Positions 1 to 12,770 of a stretch of 64,000 nucleotides of DNA are shown here, piece by piece. The position numbers were made by a program, and so were the translations under genes. This DNA comes from Plutella xylostella (taxonomy: Eukaryota > Arthropoda > Insecta > Lepidoptera > Plutellidae), in the NCBI RefSeq assembly GCF_932276165.1, contig NC_063994.1, positions 8,990,001 through 9,054,000 on the forward strand, written 5' to 3'. Every line of letters starts with the position of its first letter. Position 1 is the stretch's first letter. The notes below the pieces were generated by a model. The model was not told the DNA's origin, did not search any database, and was given only the letters and a program-made list of their open reading frames with translations.

Positions 1-1422
1 TATATGTGTGCTTACGATCACATCCTCACATGTAGGTATTGGCAGGAAGTTAACGAAGCAAACTAAATGGCAGTTGTAGTTTTTTAACAGTTGAACAGTT
101 GGTAGCTTTAGCTTCCGTATCCGGCAACACGCATGCGATCTAGTTCAACATTTAGGTACCTATCAGGAACAAAATTAGGCCTAATCAATTCTAATTTTTT
201 TACAACGACAGCCTACTGTTTGATACAAAAAGTTCTCATGATAATACTAGAATTCTTGCTAACAGATAACAACGTTCGTGCATTGTTCGCTCGGTTCAAT
301 GGACGCAGCGTGTTACCGCCCATTTCGTTTAATTCACGTCGTATATTAAATCAGCAGTAACATTGAAAGTGAAGGTATTGGACCAACGCTTGGATTACAT
401 TGTTAATGCTGGGTTAACGACTTTACACGGTAGCATGGTTTGAAGAGTTCCTACGATATAGTCCGACAATGCTAACTTTGCAAAAGAAATAGTAACCCCA
501 AAAAGTTCATTAGGGCAACAATCGATTATTATTAGCAATATACCTACTCGCGAAACATTTTTTTTTCAATAATCAACATTATTTTTTATTACGTACCTAT
601 TCTAATTATTAAAAAAAAAAACTGGCATCCGTTAAAGATGAACAAATTTAAGCCGTACTAAAGTTAGCATTGCCCGACTCTAAAGTGCAGTTGAAAAAGA
701 TATTAGAAGTAGTGGAGTGGAAATTTATAAGTATAGTGCTGATAGCCAAATCAATGTACCTACCTAGGTGATTTTGTTTTAGACCAACTCTGCGCTCTAA
801 CAAGCAGGTACCTAGCATATATATTTAAAAGCTGACGAGACGTCCACTTATAATGTTCCACCCTTTCACATGATTTCTAGATTCTTCTTAGAATGTCTCA
901 ATTATTTTATTGTCAACTTATACATAAAGCTTAGGTACCCATACATAAAGCTCAGTCAGATTAGTTCGCGTTCGTCAGTCGCTGACTGCCCACTCTGCCC
1001 AGGCTGCGCCGTCATTTACTGTTGACACTACACTCGGGGAAGCTCTGTTTTCGTTTTCTCCTATTAATTGTAGGTAATGTGCTAAGGTAATAGTAGGTCA
1101 AGCACCTATAGGTTATTGATTATATGAAGATTCTAAGTAGAAGTCTTCTAAGATATTTTGTGTCATATTCTATAAATTAATATTTAATATCCTACTAAAC
1201 AACTAATACTTATGTAGTCATCTTCACAGAATTAACAAAAAGGCGTTTAAAATAAATACTCAAAAAATATCACAGGATTCATTTACTCCTTCGACTTATA
1301 ACACAACACACACTCATGCACGCAACAAATAACTTAATTATCCTACTAAGGTACATACATTAAGATTATTTATACAATAAAGACGTCTCGAACTAAGTAC
1401 CGTCAAATGGCTGATGCTTGTG
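1..1422. other. Intergenic, no gene recognised
   Basis: AT-rich sequence with short open frames only, none with coding character. The right end should contain the 3' untranslated region of the minus-strand gene that stops at 1423, but I found no canonical AATAAA on that strand close to the stop. Confidence 0.5.
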
Positions 1423-4291
1423 TTAGCTGCTGTTGGGATTGGGAGTGCTGGTATCTGTGTCATTGTCATTATTACTGTCATTTGGTCTACTATCTGAGTT
1501 GCCCTCTGAGCTTTCGTTGTCGGACCGCGAGGAGAATCCCTTGAAGCCGGTGTTCCCGTGCACCGTGACGGTGTGTGTGGGGGCTTCAGTGGTCACACTC
1601 TCGTCTGAGACCGTGAATCCGGAGTAGACGTAGTGGTCGTTGTCGAAGCCGGTGGACGGGTGCAGGTACACGGGCACCCCGACCGGCACCTGTACGGGCG
1701 TGGGCACCGGCACTTTCACCGGGTACGGGACTTTAACCGGCACCGGCACCTTTTTCTCTACCGGGTACGGCTTGGGGACGTACACCGGCACCCTCTTCTC
1801 GACTTCGACGCGTTGCGGCACGTACACTTTGAAGGGGACCGGCACCCGCTTCTCCACTTCGACCGGGTACGGGACACGTTTCTCTACCTCCACCCGGACC
1901 GGGTGCGGCACCTTGACGGGGAAGGGCTGCGGCACGGGCACCTCCACCGCCACGTGCCGGATCACCTCGTAGGGCTCCTTGACCTTAACCTCCACCGGGT
2001 ACGGCACCCGCTTCTCGACCGGGTACGGCTGCGGCACGTACACCTTCACCGGCACCGCGTACGGGACCCGCTTCTCCACGTGCACAGGCACGGGCCGGTC
2101 CACGGGCACCTCCACGGGGTAGGGCACCTTCTTCTCCACCTCCACGCGCACGGGCTGCGGCACGCGCACCTCGCGGTACACCGGCACGTGGTGGATGATC
2201 GGGTACGGCTTCGGCACGTACTCCTTCTCCACCACCTTCACGGGCACCTGCACGGGGTAGGGCACCTTCTTCTCTACCGGGTACGGGACGGGGATTTTCT
2301 TCTCGACGGGCACCGGGTACGGCTTGGGCACCTCCACCTTGACGGGCACCTTCTTCTCGACGGTCTTAATGTATCTGTGGTGATGGTGGTGGTGGTGGTG
2401 CTTAATCTTGACCACCTTGTGGCGGGACTCCTCCGCACGCTGCGCCGCGGCACCCTTCGGTCTGGAACCAAAGCGAGGACGCGGGGTCAGTGGGCGCCGC
2501 TTGCGGTAAAAATACGGCTTCTTCACACTAACAGAGGGCGACCTGCGCAGAGGCACGAGGCCGAACGAGTGCAGGTAGACGACGCGGCGGCTCTCGCCGT
2601 CGTCGGGGGTCAAATCGGAACGGCGGGAAAAAATATCGGATCGTCTTACTCTGTTGTGCTGGGCCGCGGGGGCCGGGCGGCGCGCCGGGTAGTGCGAGGG
2701 CACGATGGGGATCCAGTCGTTGGGCGTGATGGTGAGGTTGAGGCGCGGCGCGGGCGTGGTGTGCTTGGGCAGCCGCGTGACGCGCCGGTAGCTGCGGGGG
2801 GTCGCGGGGGCCGGGGCGGGGGTCGCGGGGGCCGTGCGGTTGCTCAGCCGGATGCGCAGCACGCTGCCTGCCCCGTCCAGGTCGTTGCTCGCGACGGTCG
2901 TCGCGTTAGTCACGGTTTCGGTCGCGTTGTCGGCGGAGGTGGTGTTCATTTTGTCGCGGATGTGTTTCGGCCAGATCCTCTTGTTCCTCAAGGGTTTCTG
3001 TGTAGTGGTGGTGCTGGTTGACGTGGTGGTGGGTGGTGGCGGTTTGTTTTTGGTTGGCTTGCTCGGCTTGGTGGGTTTGGGGTTAGGGGGCCGCACGGTG
3101 TCGGCGCGGATGCCGTTGACGGTCTGCACGGGGATGCTGAACTTGGGGCTCTTGGTGACGAGGTAGGGCTTGCCGGTGGACGCGGCGAACACGAGCTGCT
3201 GGCGGGACGGCGCCGCGTAGTACGGCCCGCGGTTGTTCAGCGGTATGACTTGGGGATACTTGTAGAGGGGTTTGGACGGGTAGAGGCCGGGCTTCGAGTA
3301 GGGCCGGGCCTGCATGACGTGACCGTAGAACTGTCGTGGCATCTCCACGTATTTGAGCTTCGGTTTGTCCTTGAGGGGTTGTTTGGGGGCGGCGGTGGGG
3401 GGTGGGGTGGTGTGGTTTACATACGTGGGGGCGAGCGCGGGTCGGCTCTCCTCGGCCACCTGGTCCGTGCCACTGTCGGCTTCGGTTGCCGTAGCGCCAT
3501 CTCGGACATTGATGGCGATCACTAGGGCGACGATCAGCAATGTCGTCTGTGGACAATGGCGGGCTGTCAGTGCAGTTGGTACTCGAAGGTTTAGGTCGAG
3601 GGTCTAACGGTTGTTTCGCACATGTGATTTTAATAAATTGTTGTTTTAACGCCATTGCCTTTTGTTAACGACAAAATAGATTAGTACTTAGGTAAATTTT
3701 AAGTAGGTACTTAAGTAAAGTACTTTATCTGAAATTATTTATTATTTTACTTCCGCATTACTTTTAAGTGTTATATGTTTATTATTATAAATTAGTAGAC
3801 AATAATTAACTACTTATCTGGTAAAGCAAACTTTAGTGCAAAACGATTTATCAATATCACATGTTTGATCCATTACAGTTTTACTTTCGATATCTTCGAT
3901 GCGTGAGCACCGGCTTATTACGAGAAATATTCACTAAATGCACGCTAACTATTCTTCCTTTGTTTTGTAGGCACTATAAAAACATCACTTGCTACAATGT
4001 TCACGTATGTTTCTGTAATTATTTGCTGTCATGCACTATTTTTAATAATAATTCTTGTACTAAATTAACAAACGAGCACTGATATTGGTGTCAAAAAACT
4101 TTACAATCCATAGGGTATGTGGTTAATTAACTTTTAAAACACTAAAATCACCGTCCACAAACTTTTCAAAATCACTTTTTGCCACCAAAATCACTGCACG
4201 TCACTTTTTGACAGATCACTTTTCCCGCCACTTTTATTTTCTTCCCCTTTTTTTTCACAACTAGGGATGTACCTACCGACGAGTGTAGCAT
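1423..4291 (-). CDS. Secreted proline-rich VPYPV-repeat protein (two coding exons)
   Basis: Predicted 712-residue secreted structural-type protein; exact function not recognised. Coding exons are 4277-4291 (only M-L-H-S-S, donor GTAGGT) and 1423-3546 (acceptor CCACAG); they join in phase 0 and give a signal peptide rich in L, I, V and A ending near GATA. The first half is rich in P, T and K with NxT/NxS sites. An RVRR-S furin-type site lies near residue 303, and eight consecutive His lie near residue 387. From there to about residue 640 it is built of degenerate units such as VEKRVPYPVEV and VPKPYPV. The tail is acidic and rich in N, D and S. Lepidoptera have many secreted PVEKxVPYPV proteins, usually linked to cuticle or other extracellular material; that role is inferred. 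Without the small exon the second exon has no ATG near its start, which supports the splice. Confidence 0.8.
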
Positions 4292-4326
4292 AGTGCGGTA
4301 CCGACGGCCGCTGGTGGTCATGCACG

Positions 4327-4363
4327 CAATGATGGCTCGACGGAAGCGCCACACTCTTATATA
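4327..4363 (-). promoter_or_regulatory. Core promoter (TATA box and initiator) of the VPYPV-repeat gene
   Basis: On the minus strand TATATAAG lies at 4363-4356, and an arthropod initiator-like TCATTG at 4332-4327 would put transcription start at 4330, about 33 bases from the start of the TATA box. The start codon at 4291 is about 40 bases further on. The spacing is right for a TATA/Inr promoter. Start-site use is inferred. Confidence 0.65.
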
Positions 4364-6690
4364 GCGTTCGTGTAATGCCTGGCTGAGCCCCTGGACTCGA
4401 ACTTTCTCTGCCAATGCCAATATCAATGGTCAATATGAGGATGACCCCCATGGGGTTATTAGAAGTATCGATACAACTGTTTTAGAGATAAGTAAAAAAA
4501 AAGCGTGAACACTTACTGAAAGCTTGCTTCCTGCCTTGAGCGGCACTGACCTATATCTGGCTATGGGTACATAAGTAGTTAACTACTTTGAAGAGTACCC
4601 ATTCTCTGTTCTGCCATCTCATCAACATCAGTCACCAACATGACCGTCAGATAAATTTATTACGGCTTGATGCATCCTTATAGAGGTTTTTTTTAAATAT
4701 GAAATAGTAATAATCAACAGCTATGTCATCTGCCGAACTGCCTCTTTATAATCTTTCCTTATAGTGTTCTTGTACCTAATTAGTTAAATACAGCATTTTC
4801 TTCTGAAGTAGATTAGAGTGCTAAGTTCACTGCCTATTACCTATACAATGGGATAAGTATCAAATACACTACACTACAACACCTACGCCTGTTACCATCT
4901 GAGCCGGACGGATTTGAAGGACAATAGACACAGAAAGGTACAAGTTCATCACTATGGCACTTGCAACAAAAGGTTAAAAAGCACAAGCTAGGTATAGGTC
5001 CTTAATGCTCCTATACTTACATGAGGTTTAACCACCACCTGATTAACATTCTAATATAGAAAAAGTTAAATTGATTGTTTTTCAGTAATTACGTATCTAA
5101 CGTATCTTTTTTATATAAAAACTGAATAGGTAACTGATGAAGTATACAAAGTTTGAGTAGAATATTAATAGACACATTTTCTTTGCTAAAGGCCGTAACG
5201 ATACGTAACCATTGATATGAATAAACGTGTATAAGTACCTATGTATTTAACCGCCGATTAACATTGTGAGTTCTTTGTCTTTGGTTGTATGAGTTGTATC
5301 TAGTTGATTAGTTCATACTTTTGGTGATTTTATGTTTGAATGTCATTCACAATGCAATCATCCCGGAGGCCTCGACAGTGAATTTTAGAGAAAAAGTTAA
5401 GTAGGTAGGTATATTTAGCATGTAGAGGCTGGATTAGCAAGGCAAGCGAGAGAGGACTGTAATGAACCATGAAGATGATGATGAATGAAAGACAATTCGC
5501 ACTGATATAAATATCATGTTACTTATTATACATTGCATGTAATCCACCCACGCACTTTTGAGTTTTCCGCTACACCGCTTTCTACTTGTCACATTTTTTC
5601 GGTATTTGTGACTGAAAGTTATCAATAAAAGAAATATCGATATCAGTCACTAGTGTCGCCACGCTATACCTAGGTGTCACAGCCACCCCTTTCTACAACT
5701 AACGTGCACTAATCCGGAAAAAGATTGTATTCTACATATCTATAAATAAGTATACCTAGGTACCTACATCATTTAATTAATTAAAGTAAGTACCTACCAG
5801 AAAGTATACCTACTTATTACATTAAGCTAGCTGAGAAAAATCTTTCTTAAAGCGACATTACATTAACTTTTTTATGTTAAATTGAAGAGGTACCAAAAAC
5901 CACCAAGGTAAGTACATCAAGAATCTTAGTTTAAAATGTCAATGGAAATAATCTTACTCAGAATCGTGGAACATAAAGGAATCTTATACCCTGCAGTTCG
6001 TGACACAAGCAGTCTGAAGAAGAAGAGGTAAGTACTTACTTTTTAAATATTTTTTTTTGTTATAAGTAAGTAGGTAAAACATTTCAACTTTATTCCTAAT
6101 TTCCACCTAAACCACTTAAATTGAATTTGCAATCTTCGCCAGCAACATAATAATCAAACTTTTCATTAACACCAACACTTTCATTTAACAAATAAAGATT
6201 CTACACATTACCTCGCGAAACATAATTAGATAAACGGCGTATTAGTGAGCGACTTTTTTCTTAATCACAGGTTCCCGCGCAAATTATCATTCAATCCAAG
6301 ATGGCGGACATCACATTCATTGAAGCGACGGCGTCGTTGCGTCGCGTGAAATAGTAAATGCAAGTTGTGTTTGAACAAATATTATGCCAAGTTCCTAGTT
6401 CCGCTGTTCTTCCGTACGTTTAAAAACGAGTGTAGTACATATACCTACATACCTACGCAAGCATGTTAATTTGGCACGCAAATGTTATAAGTTGGGTCAC
6501 ACGCGCGGTAACTGCGGTAAGTCCCTGCTCTCTTGCACCTAGACCGAGAGACCCATTTTAAAAGATTTTAACTTAGACCGCCAAAATGCTATTAATAAAC
6601 TGATTAATATACTTAAGTATACGTTTGAAGTCTGGTCTATTTATCTTTGAGTCAGCAACAGCATATACAAGAAACTTTGAAACGTTTTTA
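4364..6690. other. Intergenic, no gene recognised
   Basis: AT-rich DNA without a supportable coding region. A short GC-richer patch near 6290-6370 contains a 17-codon ATG frame and several GCGTCG words. It could be a 5' exon or promoter of an unseen transcript, but nothing supports it further. Confidence 0.4.
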
Positions 6691-6932
6691 TCCTAACTAA
6701 TCCTAACTATCCTAACTTCCTAACTAATATTATAAATGCGAAAGTAACTGTGTCTGTCTGTCTTTCTGTCTGTCTGTCTGTTACTCTTTCACGCCCAAAC
6801 TACTGAACGGATTTGAATGAAATTTGGTATACAGATAGTCTAGACCCTGAGAAAGAACATAGGCTAATTTTTATCCCGGAATTCCCACGGGAAAACTTTT
6901 TAAGTCGAAGCGAAGCTCGCGGCAACAGCTAG
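6691..6932 (+). mobile_element. Helitron-like non-autonomous element (LEP1-type)
   Basis: Starts with TCCTAACTA repeats, continues with ATTATAAATGCGAAAG, a (TCTG)n tract, ATGAAATTTGGTATACA and TATCCCGGAATTCCCACGGG, and ends in a GC hairpin followed by CTAG at 6929-6932. Further copies lie at 26827-27044, 28271-28461, 28614-28803 and 47202-47422. A 3' hairpin plus CTAG and the absence of terminal inverted repeats fit a Helitron. The family name is from memory. Confidence 0.65.
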
Positions 6933-7063
6933 TTTTAATATAAAGAAGATCATTTACCTAAATAAGATACCAATAACAGCACTTAGATTGTACCTACCTA
7001 CCTACCTCTGGGGTGCAAGGCCTCCCCAAGAGACGTAGGTACTTATCTACTGTAAGTAACTTA

Positions 7064-7260
7064 GGCCTGGGTCTCCTATTTTCGCTGTAGGTCGCGTCAA
7101 GTGTCACCGCCGTAGGCCGCGTCACAATGCTCATTATGTTTACGCGCCAACGTCGGCGTGTGAGGGAGACCGCATCAGTACATTTCTATAGTGAGCATCG
7201 TGACGCGGCCTACGGCGTGACGCTAGACGCGACCTACGGCGTAAATAGGAGACCCAGGCC
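7064..7260. mobile_element. Palindromic MITE with TTA target duplication
   Basis: A 197-bp element whose ends are inverted copies (GGCCTGGGTCTCCTATTT and its complement). It is flanked by TTA at 7061-7063 and 7261-7263. The arms extend for about 70 bases with CGTAGG/CGCGTC words. The TTA duplication suggests a PIF/Harbinger-type origin, which is inferred. Confidence 0.75.
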
Positions 7261-7424
7261 TTACATACTATACGTCTGACGCAGCCTAGGCAGTCACTCA
7301 CTGACACCTCTCTCTGACTGGCTAATCTTTTCACCACGAAAGTAAATATTTTAATAAATACTTATTTTAATTTCGTGTTTTGTATTGTAATGTAAAAGTA
7401 AAACTCAAAGTGCACTTACTTCGA

Positions 7425-10400
7425 TCACTGTATTTCCATTAAAATCTTAAGCCTATACTTATCATCGGGGAATCTCATCTTGATTATCTGTCTCACTTCC
7501 TCGCAGGAGTATGACTGAGACAGATCCTTGTTTTGGTTCCAGAGACGGGATAGTTCAAGCAATTGCGCCTTCAGTACTAGAGGCATTTTGACGAACTTGG
7601 ACCAAATGTCTATCTTCTTCTCGAATTCAATCGGCTCCTGAAAAAGTGAAATAAAGTAGCTTAGTAATGACGACAAACAAAAAAACAACAATCCGTTACA
7701 GTTTAGGTTGGTTAGTTAGTCAGTAGGTTTAGGTACATGGTAGCTACGGAAGGCAAGTTTACAAGAAAAGTTTTAGCCACATTCTCCAAGCTTGGCAAGC
7801 GGGTTGCAGATAATGACACAACACAAACGTTGAACATCCACGACACGATACGAGAGCATTGCCCCAGCCGAGATTCGAACACGGACGGAACCTACGACAC
7901 CAGAGTCAACGTTACTAACGACTGCGACATTCGGTCGTAATGTCCTTAAACGATCGATTTTGCTGGTGGTTCGATGAGGAAATCCGAGGACAGAGTATGG
8001 TGAAAGAGAAGGAATTAAGTAGTGTAGTGTAAGCTAAAGAGGACTTATTTAGGTATGTAGCGATAATGTTTGTACAATGCCTAGTATCGTAGGAAAGCCG
8101 AAAGTAGGCCGGTAGTAGGCTTGGCTTCCATATGATCACCTACAGAATCATGAGATATAGCTAACACTAGCAAGGTGGCAACTCTCACATCTCTAATAAT
8201 AATAAAAACCGGCCAAGTGCGAGTCGGGCTCGCGCACAAAGGGTTCCGTAGCAGCAAATATAATATTACAGTTAAATCAACCTATCTCAAAAACTATAAG
8301 AGATACTTTGATCAAACCAAAAATCGTTGAAAGAGTTAATTAGCATGCATCACCTCTATTTTTTTTAGAATTTTATACCCCGTAGTTATAAAAATAGAGG
8401 GGGGGGGACATACTTTTTACGACTTTGAGAGCTGATATCTCAAAAACCGTTCACTTTAAGAAAAATGTTTTTTAGAAAACTTTATATCATTTTAAAAGAC
8501 CTTTCCATTGATCACGGGTATGTACATCGAAAAAAAAAAAATCATCCCTCAGTTACATGTATGGGGGGCCCCACCCCCAATTCTTTTTTTTACTATTTAG
8601 TGTCATATTTTTGTAGCGGTTCATACAACACATATTCCCATCAAATTTCATCACTGTAGTACTTATAGTTTCCGAGTAAATCGGCTGTGACAGACGGACA
8701 GACGGACAGACGGACATGACGAAACTATAAGGGTTCCGTTTTTGCCATTTTGGCTACGGAACCCTAATAAAAAACTGCTAAGTGCGTGTCTCTATACTAT
8801 CGTCGTGCCACGCATTTCTATGGGTACATACGGTACATAAAATACTCTCATAGAAGGTGTCTCCACACGGATACGCATATTATCGCTGCGATGCGACGAG
8901 TGGTTGAGGACGCGACAACGTCATAACATCGCTGCGAGCTCGTCGCGCTCTCCTAGCGAGGCCGGGCCTATACTTTATTTATTTATTATTTATTTAGGTA
9001 TACAAAACGGTACATAGTTCATACATTAGTTGTAAACCAAATCATAGAATCTGATCTAACTATGTTCCAAAGCATGTACACACAGGTGCATTAACAAATT
9101 GTGCTTAACGTTTAAATATTATATAAGTAGTTATAGTTATATTAACTTTACGATTCTGTTGCGAGTCGCGACATTACTCTTCCGTGGAGAATAAGATAGA
9201 AGTGGAGAGTGTGGAGAGCCGTACGTAGTTTTTAAGGTGAGAATAGAATAATAACTTTTTATCATGCTTTTGCCAGTATTGTACCGTTCATAAGAACGTT
9301 ACATTACACACAAATGGTAACTCATGACCACGTTTTGTTGGGTTATGAATAAATATTTAAATACCAGCTAAAATAATACAAGGATCAAGGATCTAATAAA
9401 TAAACTAAACTTTAACCTTCTACTTTATACCTCAGAATAATAACTCTCTCTTTATATACCATACGACACACAGATAAGGCACAGACATTTTGATTTGAAC
9501 TATTAAATGACAGTTGACATGACACTGCACTGCAACTGTCAAATTAGTTTCATTCATTTGTTTTGTTTACTGATACGGGCGAAATTTTATTTTAACTAAA
9601 ATTAACAAAACAATACGGTAAAATACTTGACTACACACAGTAATTTTGAGGTTATATTGAAGAGCTCCGTTTCCCACCGTAACGATCAATTCTACATCAT
9701 GGTCTGCGATAAATGTGAGAAGAAGCTCGGGAAGGTGATAACGCCAGACCCGTGGAAAGCCGGAGCCAGGAACACGACAGAAGGCGGTGGGCGGAAAATA
9801 GGCGAGAATAAAGCTTTGACGGCCAAAAAGGCGCGATTCAATCCTTACACAAATAAGTTCCAGGAGTGTAGAATCTGCCGCACGAAGGTACACCAAGTTG
9901 GCTCGCATTATTGCCAGGCGTGTGCGTACAAGAAGGGCATTTGTGCGATGTGCGGGAAGAAGATTTTGGACACTAAAAACTATAGGCAGAGCTCCACATG
10001 AATTGTGCTATTTTAGGTAATATAAGTTAGTTAAGTAAAACTAAAATAATGGATATTTATAAGGCTGAACATTTTTGGTTTGTATAAAAGTATGTTATTG
10101 GGTCACTTGAATAATAAATCAATGATTTTGTAAAATACCCACCAGTAAAACTTGATGTACAAAAATAAATTAAAACATACCTCAAACAGCTCCAAAACTT
10201 CTTGTTTTATATCTTCCAGCCTGACTGCAATCATGTAGATGATGTCTTCATCAACGGCTTGACTATTAGCAAAGACCCTCTGTAGTACCGTCTGACATAA
10301 CACTTGGATCAGCATGCAAACAGACAGGTTGTACATGCGAGATGGTAGGATATGTAGCCAGTTATGTTTCAGATCCTTCATTAGGGTTAAGGCGTCATTG

Positions 10401-12374
10401 ATAGCACCATCAAACTGATCAAAGGTGTCTTGGTTCCATGGTGTTAATTCTGAAAAATGAAAATAATTGAGTAAAACTGTATAAAATTTGTTGTATTTTG
10501 TCAGAAAAAAAGCTTAACAGAAATAAATTAAAAATATTTACATAAGTGCATCATGCATACCATCTGGCTGAATATTCTTTATAATTATAGCTTTTTGATT
10601 CTGCAAGTAGAGTGATATCTTCTCTAGACCAAGCACCCTCAGATCCTGGATACACTCTGCGGCCACTGTAGTCAGGTGCTCGGCCACAGCGGCCGGCAGT
10701 ATGTTCTGCCAGGGCGGGCCCAGTAGACCATGGGCCAGATAGAAACAGTTGTTGAAGAATAATGCTGAAAAAAATATATATTAGAATGTAAATATCAAGT
10801 TAATTTTCAATAAAGTTTCTTAATTACTGTATAAACACTGTTAGCAATGTGTGATGCATTCACTACTCACCTATATCCAAAGGGCAGCACTCCAGGTTGA
10901 CTTTAAACTTCTTGGGCACCACACTCTGGTACATGACGGCAATGCTCTTGATGTACGCAATGAGCTGTGTGGTGTAGTTCATAGGCAACTTGATGCTCTC
11001 CACCAGATGCTCAACAATAGTCATCATGATCTTCTTCACATTCTGCGAAACAACACATTTGGGAAGCAACAGTGGCTTAGTCAAGTCCCAAACTTCTTTG
11101 TCAGTCACGTCTAAAACTGACTCATTGTTGCTACAAACTGTGACCCCAACAGTTATAGTGCCATAGGAGAGGCTTTCATTAAGCAGGCTTCGCACATCTG
11201 ACAGTAGCTTATCACATTTCTTATTATACAAAACCAGTTCTGTATTGTTCACGAACTTGTTCAAAGGAGATTCGTCAGCCGCTACAAACTTGAGGTCAAC
11301 CAAGAACTTGTTGAAGGAGTCCAGTTCTACAACCAGGTTGCTGTAGTTCTGGTAACTGCTGTTGCAGGACGGCAGGTTGTTCCTGATACAGTCTTCAATT
11401 ATCTTGTTAAAGAACCTGCCTCGGATGGAGTCGGCAAACACTGCTATGAATGTTTTCTCCGCATCCAGCTGAGTGCCAAGTGTTGACTGCAGAAAGTCAA
11501 ACACCCCCATAAGATTGATGAACACAGTTTGAAAAGTAGGCTTTGACTTATCTTCTAAGTCTATTTTTATATTACACACAAAAGTATGATTGGGCGCTAT
11601 CTCATCTTTTCCGAAGATGATGCAGTTGTGCCTAATTATATTATGTAAGATTTTCTGAATGAAGAAGTTAGAAAATAGCCCAAGTTCGAGATTCAGTCTG
11701 TTAGTTGCATATAAGGTTTTCAGTACATTTTGGATAACTACTGGGTCACTTTGTTGGACCGACAATGAGTAGGTGAGGTGATATACACCCTTTTTCTCAG
11801 ACCAGCTGAAAATATCCTCCCACTCTACACTTAGGTTAGAGGAATATATGGAGTACTGGTTTTCAGCCTGAGCTATGATGTTAGACAGAGCTGCAGAGGT
11901 CTTATCTTCAAGTTTCAAAGTTTTGAGTTGCTTTCGTAACTCCGTAACGCGCATCATGGCTGCACAGTATTGGTATCTAGCAAATTCATGATTAGCCATT
12001 TCAAGATCACGTTTAGCTTCAACGGCAATGCAAAGATTTTCCAGTAATCCAAAGGTTGTTATCATTTTAATAAAAGCTTTTTTAAATTCATCATCAACAT
12101 CATACGTTTTTTCTAAAGATTCGACTTCGGTTTTTAACTTTTCATGGTCTTCAAATAAGTTGGATTTTCTAGTCCTGTAGTTCAGTTGTTCGAGACTCTT
12201 CGTAGGTGAGTAAGTAATGTATGTGTCGATCAGATTCTCTTGTAAGGACCACGATAGAGCTTGTGATTTTTCTGTGAGTTCTTTTATTTTGGGGAAAACA
12301 ACATTGCGGTGTTTTGAAAAGTCCTCAGTGTTGGCCTTGTCCGCCTCTTGTAGCACCGCACTTAATAAACTCAT
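7425..12374 (-). CDS. Zw10: Centromere/kinetochore protein ZW10 homolog
   Basis: ZW10 is a subunit of the ROD-ZW10-Zwilch complex that brings dynein and Mad1/Mad2 to kinetochores, and of the NAG-RINT1-ZW10 tether for Golgi-to-ER vesicles. Four exons join in phase: 12374-10871, 10764-10561, 10449-10181 and 7637-7425, giving 729 aa (fly about 720, human 779). The N-terminal third is helical and coiled-coil-like (ELTEKSQALSW; DLEMANHEFARYQYCAAM). The middle and C-terminal parts carry typical ZW10 stretches such as FNNCFYLAHGLLGPPW near residue 505 and LPSRMYNL further on. The ATG at 12374 has a good AAA context; the upstream frame lacks an ATG. Intron 3 (7638-10180) encloses the oppositely oriented CRIPT gene and two repeats. 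Identity is by recall of the family. Confidence 0.9.
7760..7937 (-). mobile_element. Degenerate tRNA-derived SINE in ZW10 intron 3
   Basis: Read on the minus strand it begins CGACCGAATGTCGCAGTCGT and has a B-box-like GTGTTCGAATC about 60 bases on, then CGGCTGGGGCA. This matches the head of the SINE family seen at 26632 and 38470. Many substitutions indicate an old copy. Confidence 0.55.
8206..8765 (+). repeat. Interspersed repeat (GGCCAAGTGCGAGTCGG ... GGTTCCGTA family)
   Basis: Contains CGGCCAAGTGCGAGTCGGGC and AGGGTTCCGTA near the left end, a (GACG)n/(GACA)n-like tract, and GGTTCCGTTTTTGCC ... TACGGAACCCTAA at the right end. This combination is widespread in Lepidoptera. It may be the 3' part of a non-LTR element or a SINE. 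It lies in ZW10 intron 3. Confidence 0.6.
9699..10001 (+). CDS. CRIPT: CRIPT (cysteine-rich PDZ-binding protein), intronless
   Basis: A 100-aa protein that begins MVCDKCEKKLG and matches the whole length of the CRIPT family (101 aa in humans). It has four CxxC knuckles (CDKC, CRIC, CQAC, CAMC), the GSHYCQ-CAYKKGICAMCGKK core and the terminal DTKNY segment. The human C-terminal PDZ ligand (TSV) is replaced by SST. CRIPT binds PDZ domains of PSD-95 proteins and is found with the minor spliceosome. The ATG at 9699 matches the family start; the frame extends upstream without another ATG. It has a single exon and sits inside ZW10 intron 3 on the opposite strand. Confidence 0.93.
   Translation: MVCDKCEKKLGKVITPDPWKAGARNTTEGGGRKIGENKALTAKKARFNPYTNKFQECRICRTKVHQVGSHYCQACAYKKGICAMCGKKILDTKNYRQSST
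10113..10118 (+). terminator. Polyadenylation signal of CRIPT
   Basis: AATAAA 112 bases after the CRIPT stop codon and 63 bases before the border of ZW10 exon 3 on the other strand. The two transcripts may overlap slightly. Confidence 0.6.
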
Positions 12375-12770
12375 TTTAGATTTATCTCGCCTAATATCAC
12401 AGAGCTCAATCAAACACTATTTGTAACTTAGGATTAGAACAAATCAAATTTAAAAATAATTTGTCTTTTGTTTCAGTTAGCAAAGCAAGAATTTGAAATT
12501 TTGAATTTGACTTGGCATAACATGACACCATATTAATTTTGACATTTGACATTAAAATCTACCATCTGTTAGTGGTCTATGCTATGATTAACGTAGTCTG
12601 TGAATGTGACCGATAAATGCTCCGAATAATAACGATTTTATGTTTTCACTGCATTGTAACGGTAATTTTCAGCCTTTTCTTGCTATTAACTATTTGTAAG
12701 GTAGGTTGCCTACCATTGTAAAGTTAATTTAATACCTTGATCAATCTTACCTTACCTATCAACTAAACTA

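Noticed and set aside
1633..3021. Long plus-strand open frame opposite the VPYPV-repeat gene
   Set aside because: It is the antisense shadow of GC-rich, low-stop Pro/Val/Lys codons. It has no start context, domain or splice support and is full of His/Arg/Leu runs.
6300..6353. Seventeen-codon ATG frame with good start context (MADITFIEATASL...)
   Set aside because: Too short to support; no neighbouring exon in phase was found.
12374..12413. ZW10 start 13 codons upstream (12413)
   Set aside because: That codon is TTG. The first ATG in frame, with a good context and matching the family N-terminus, is at 12374.
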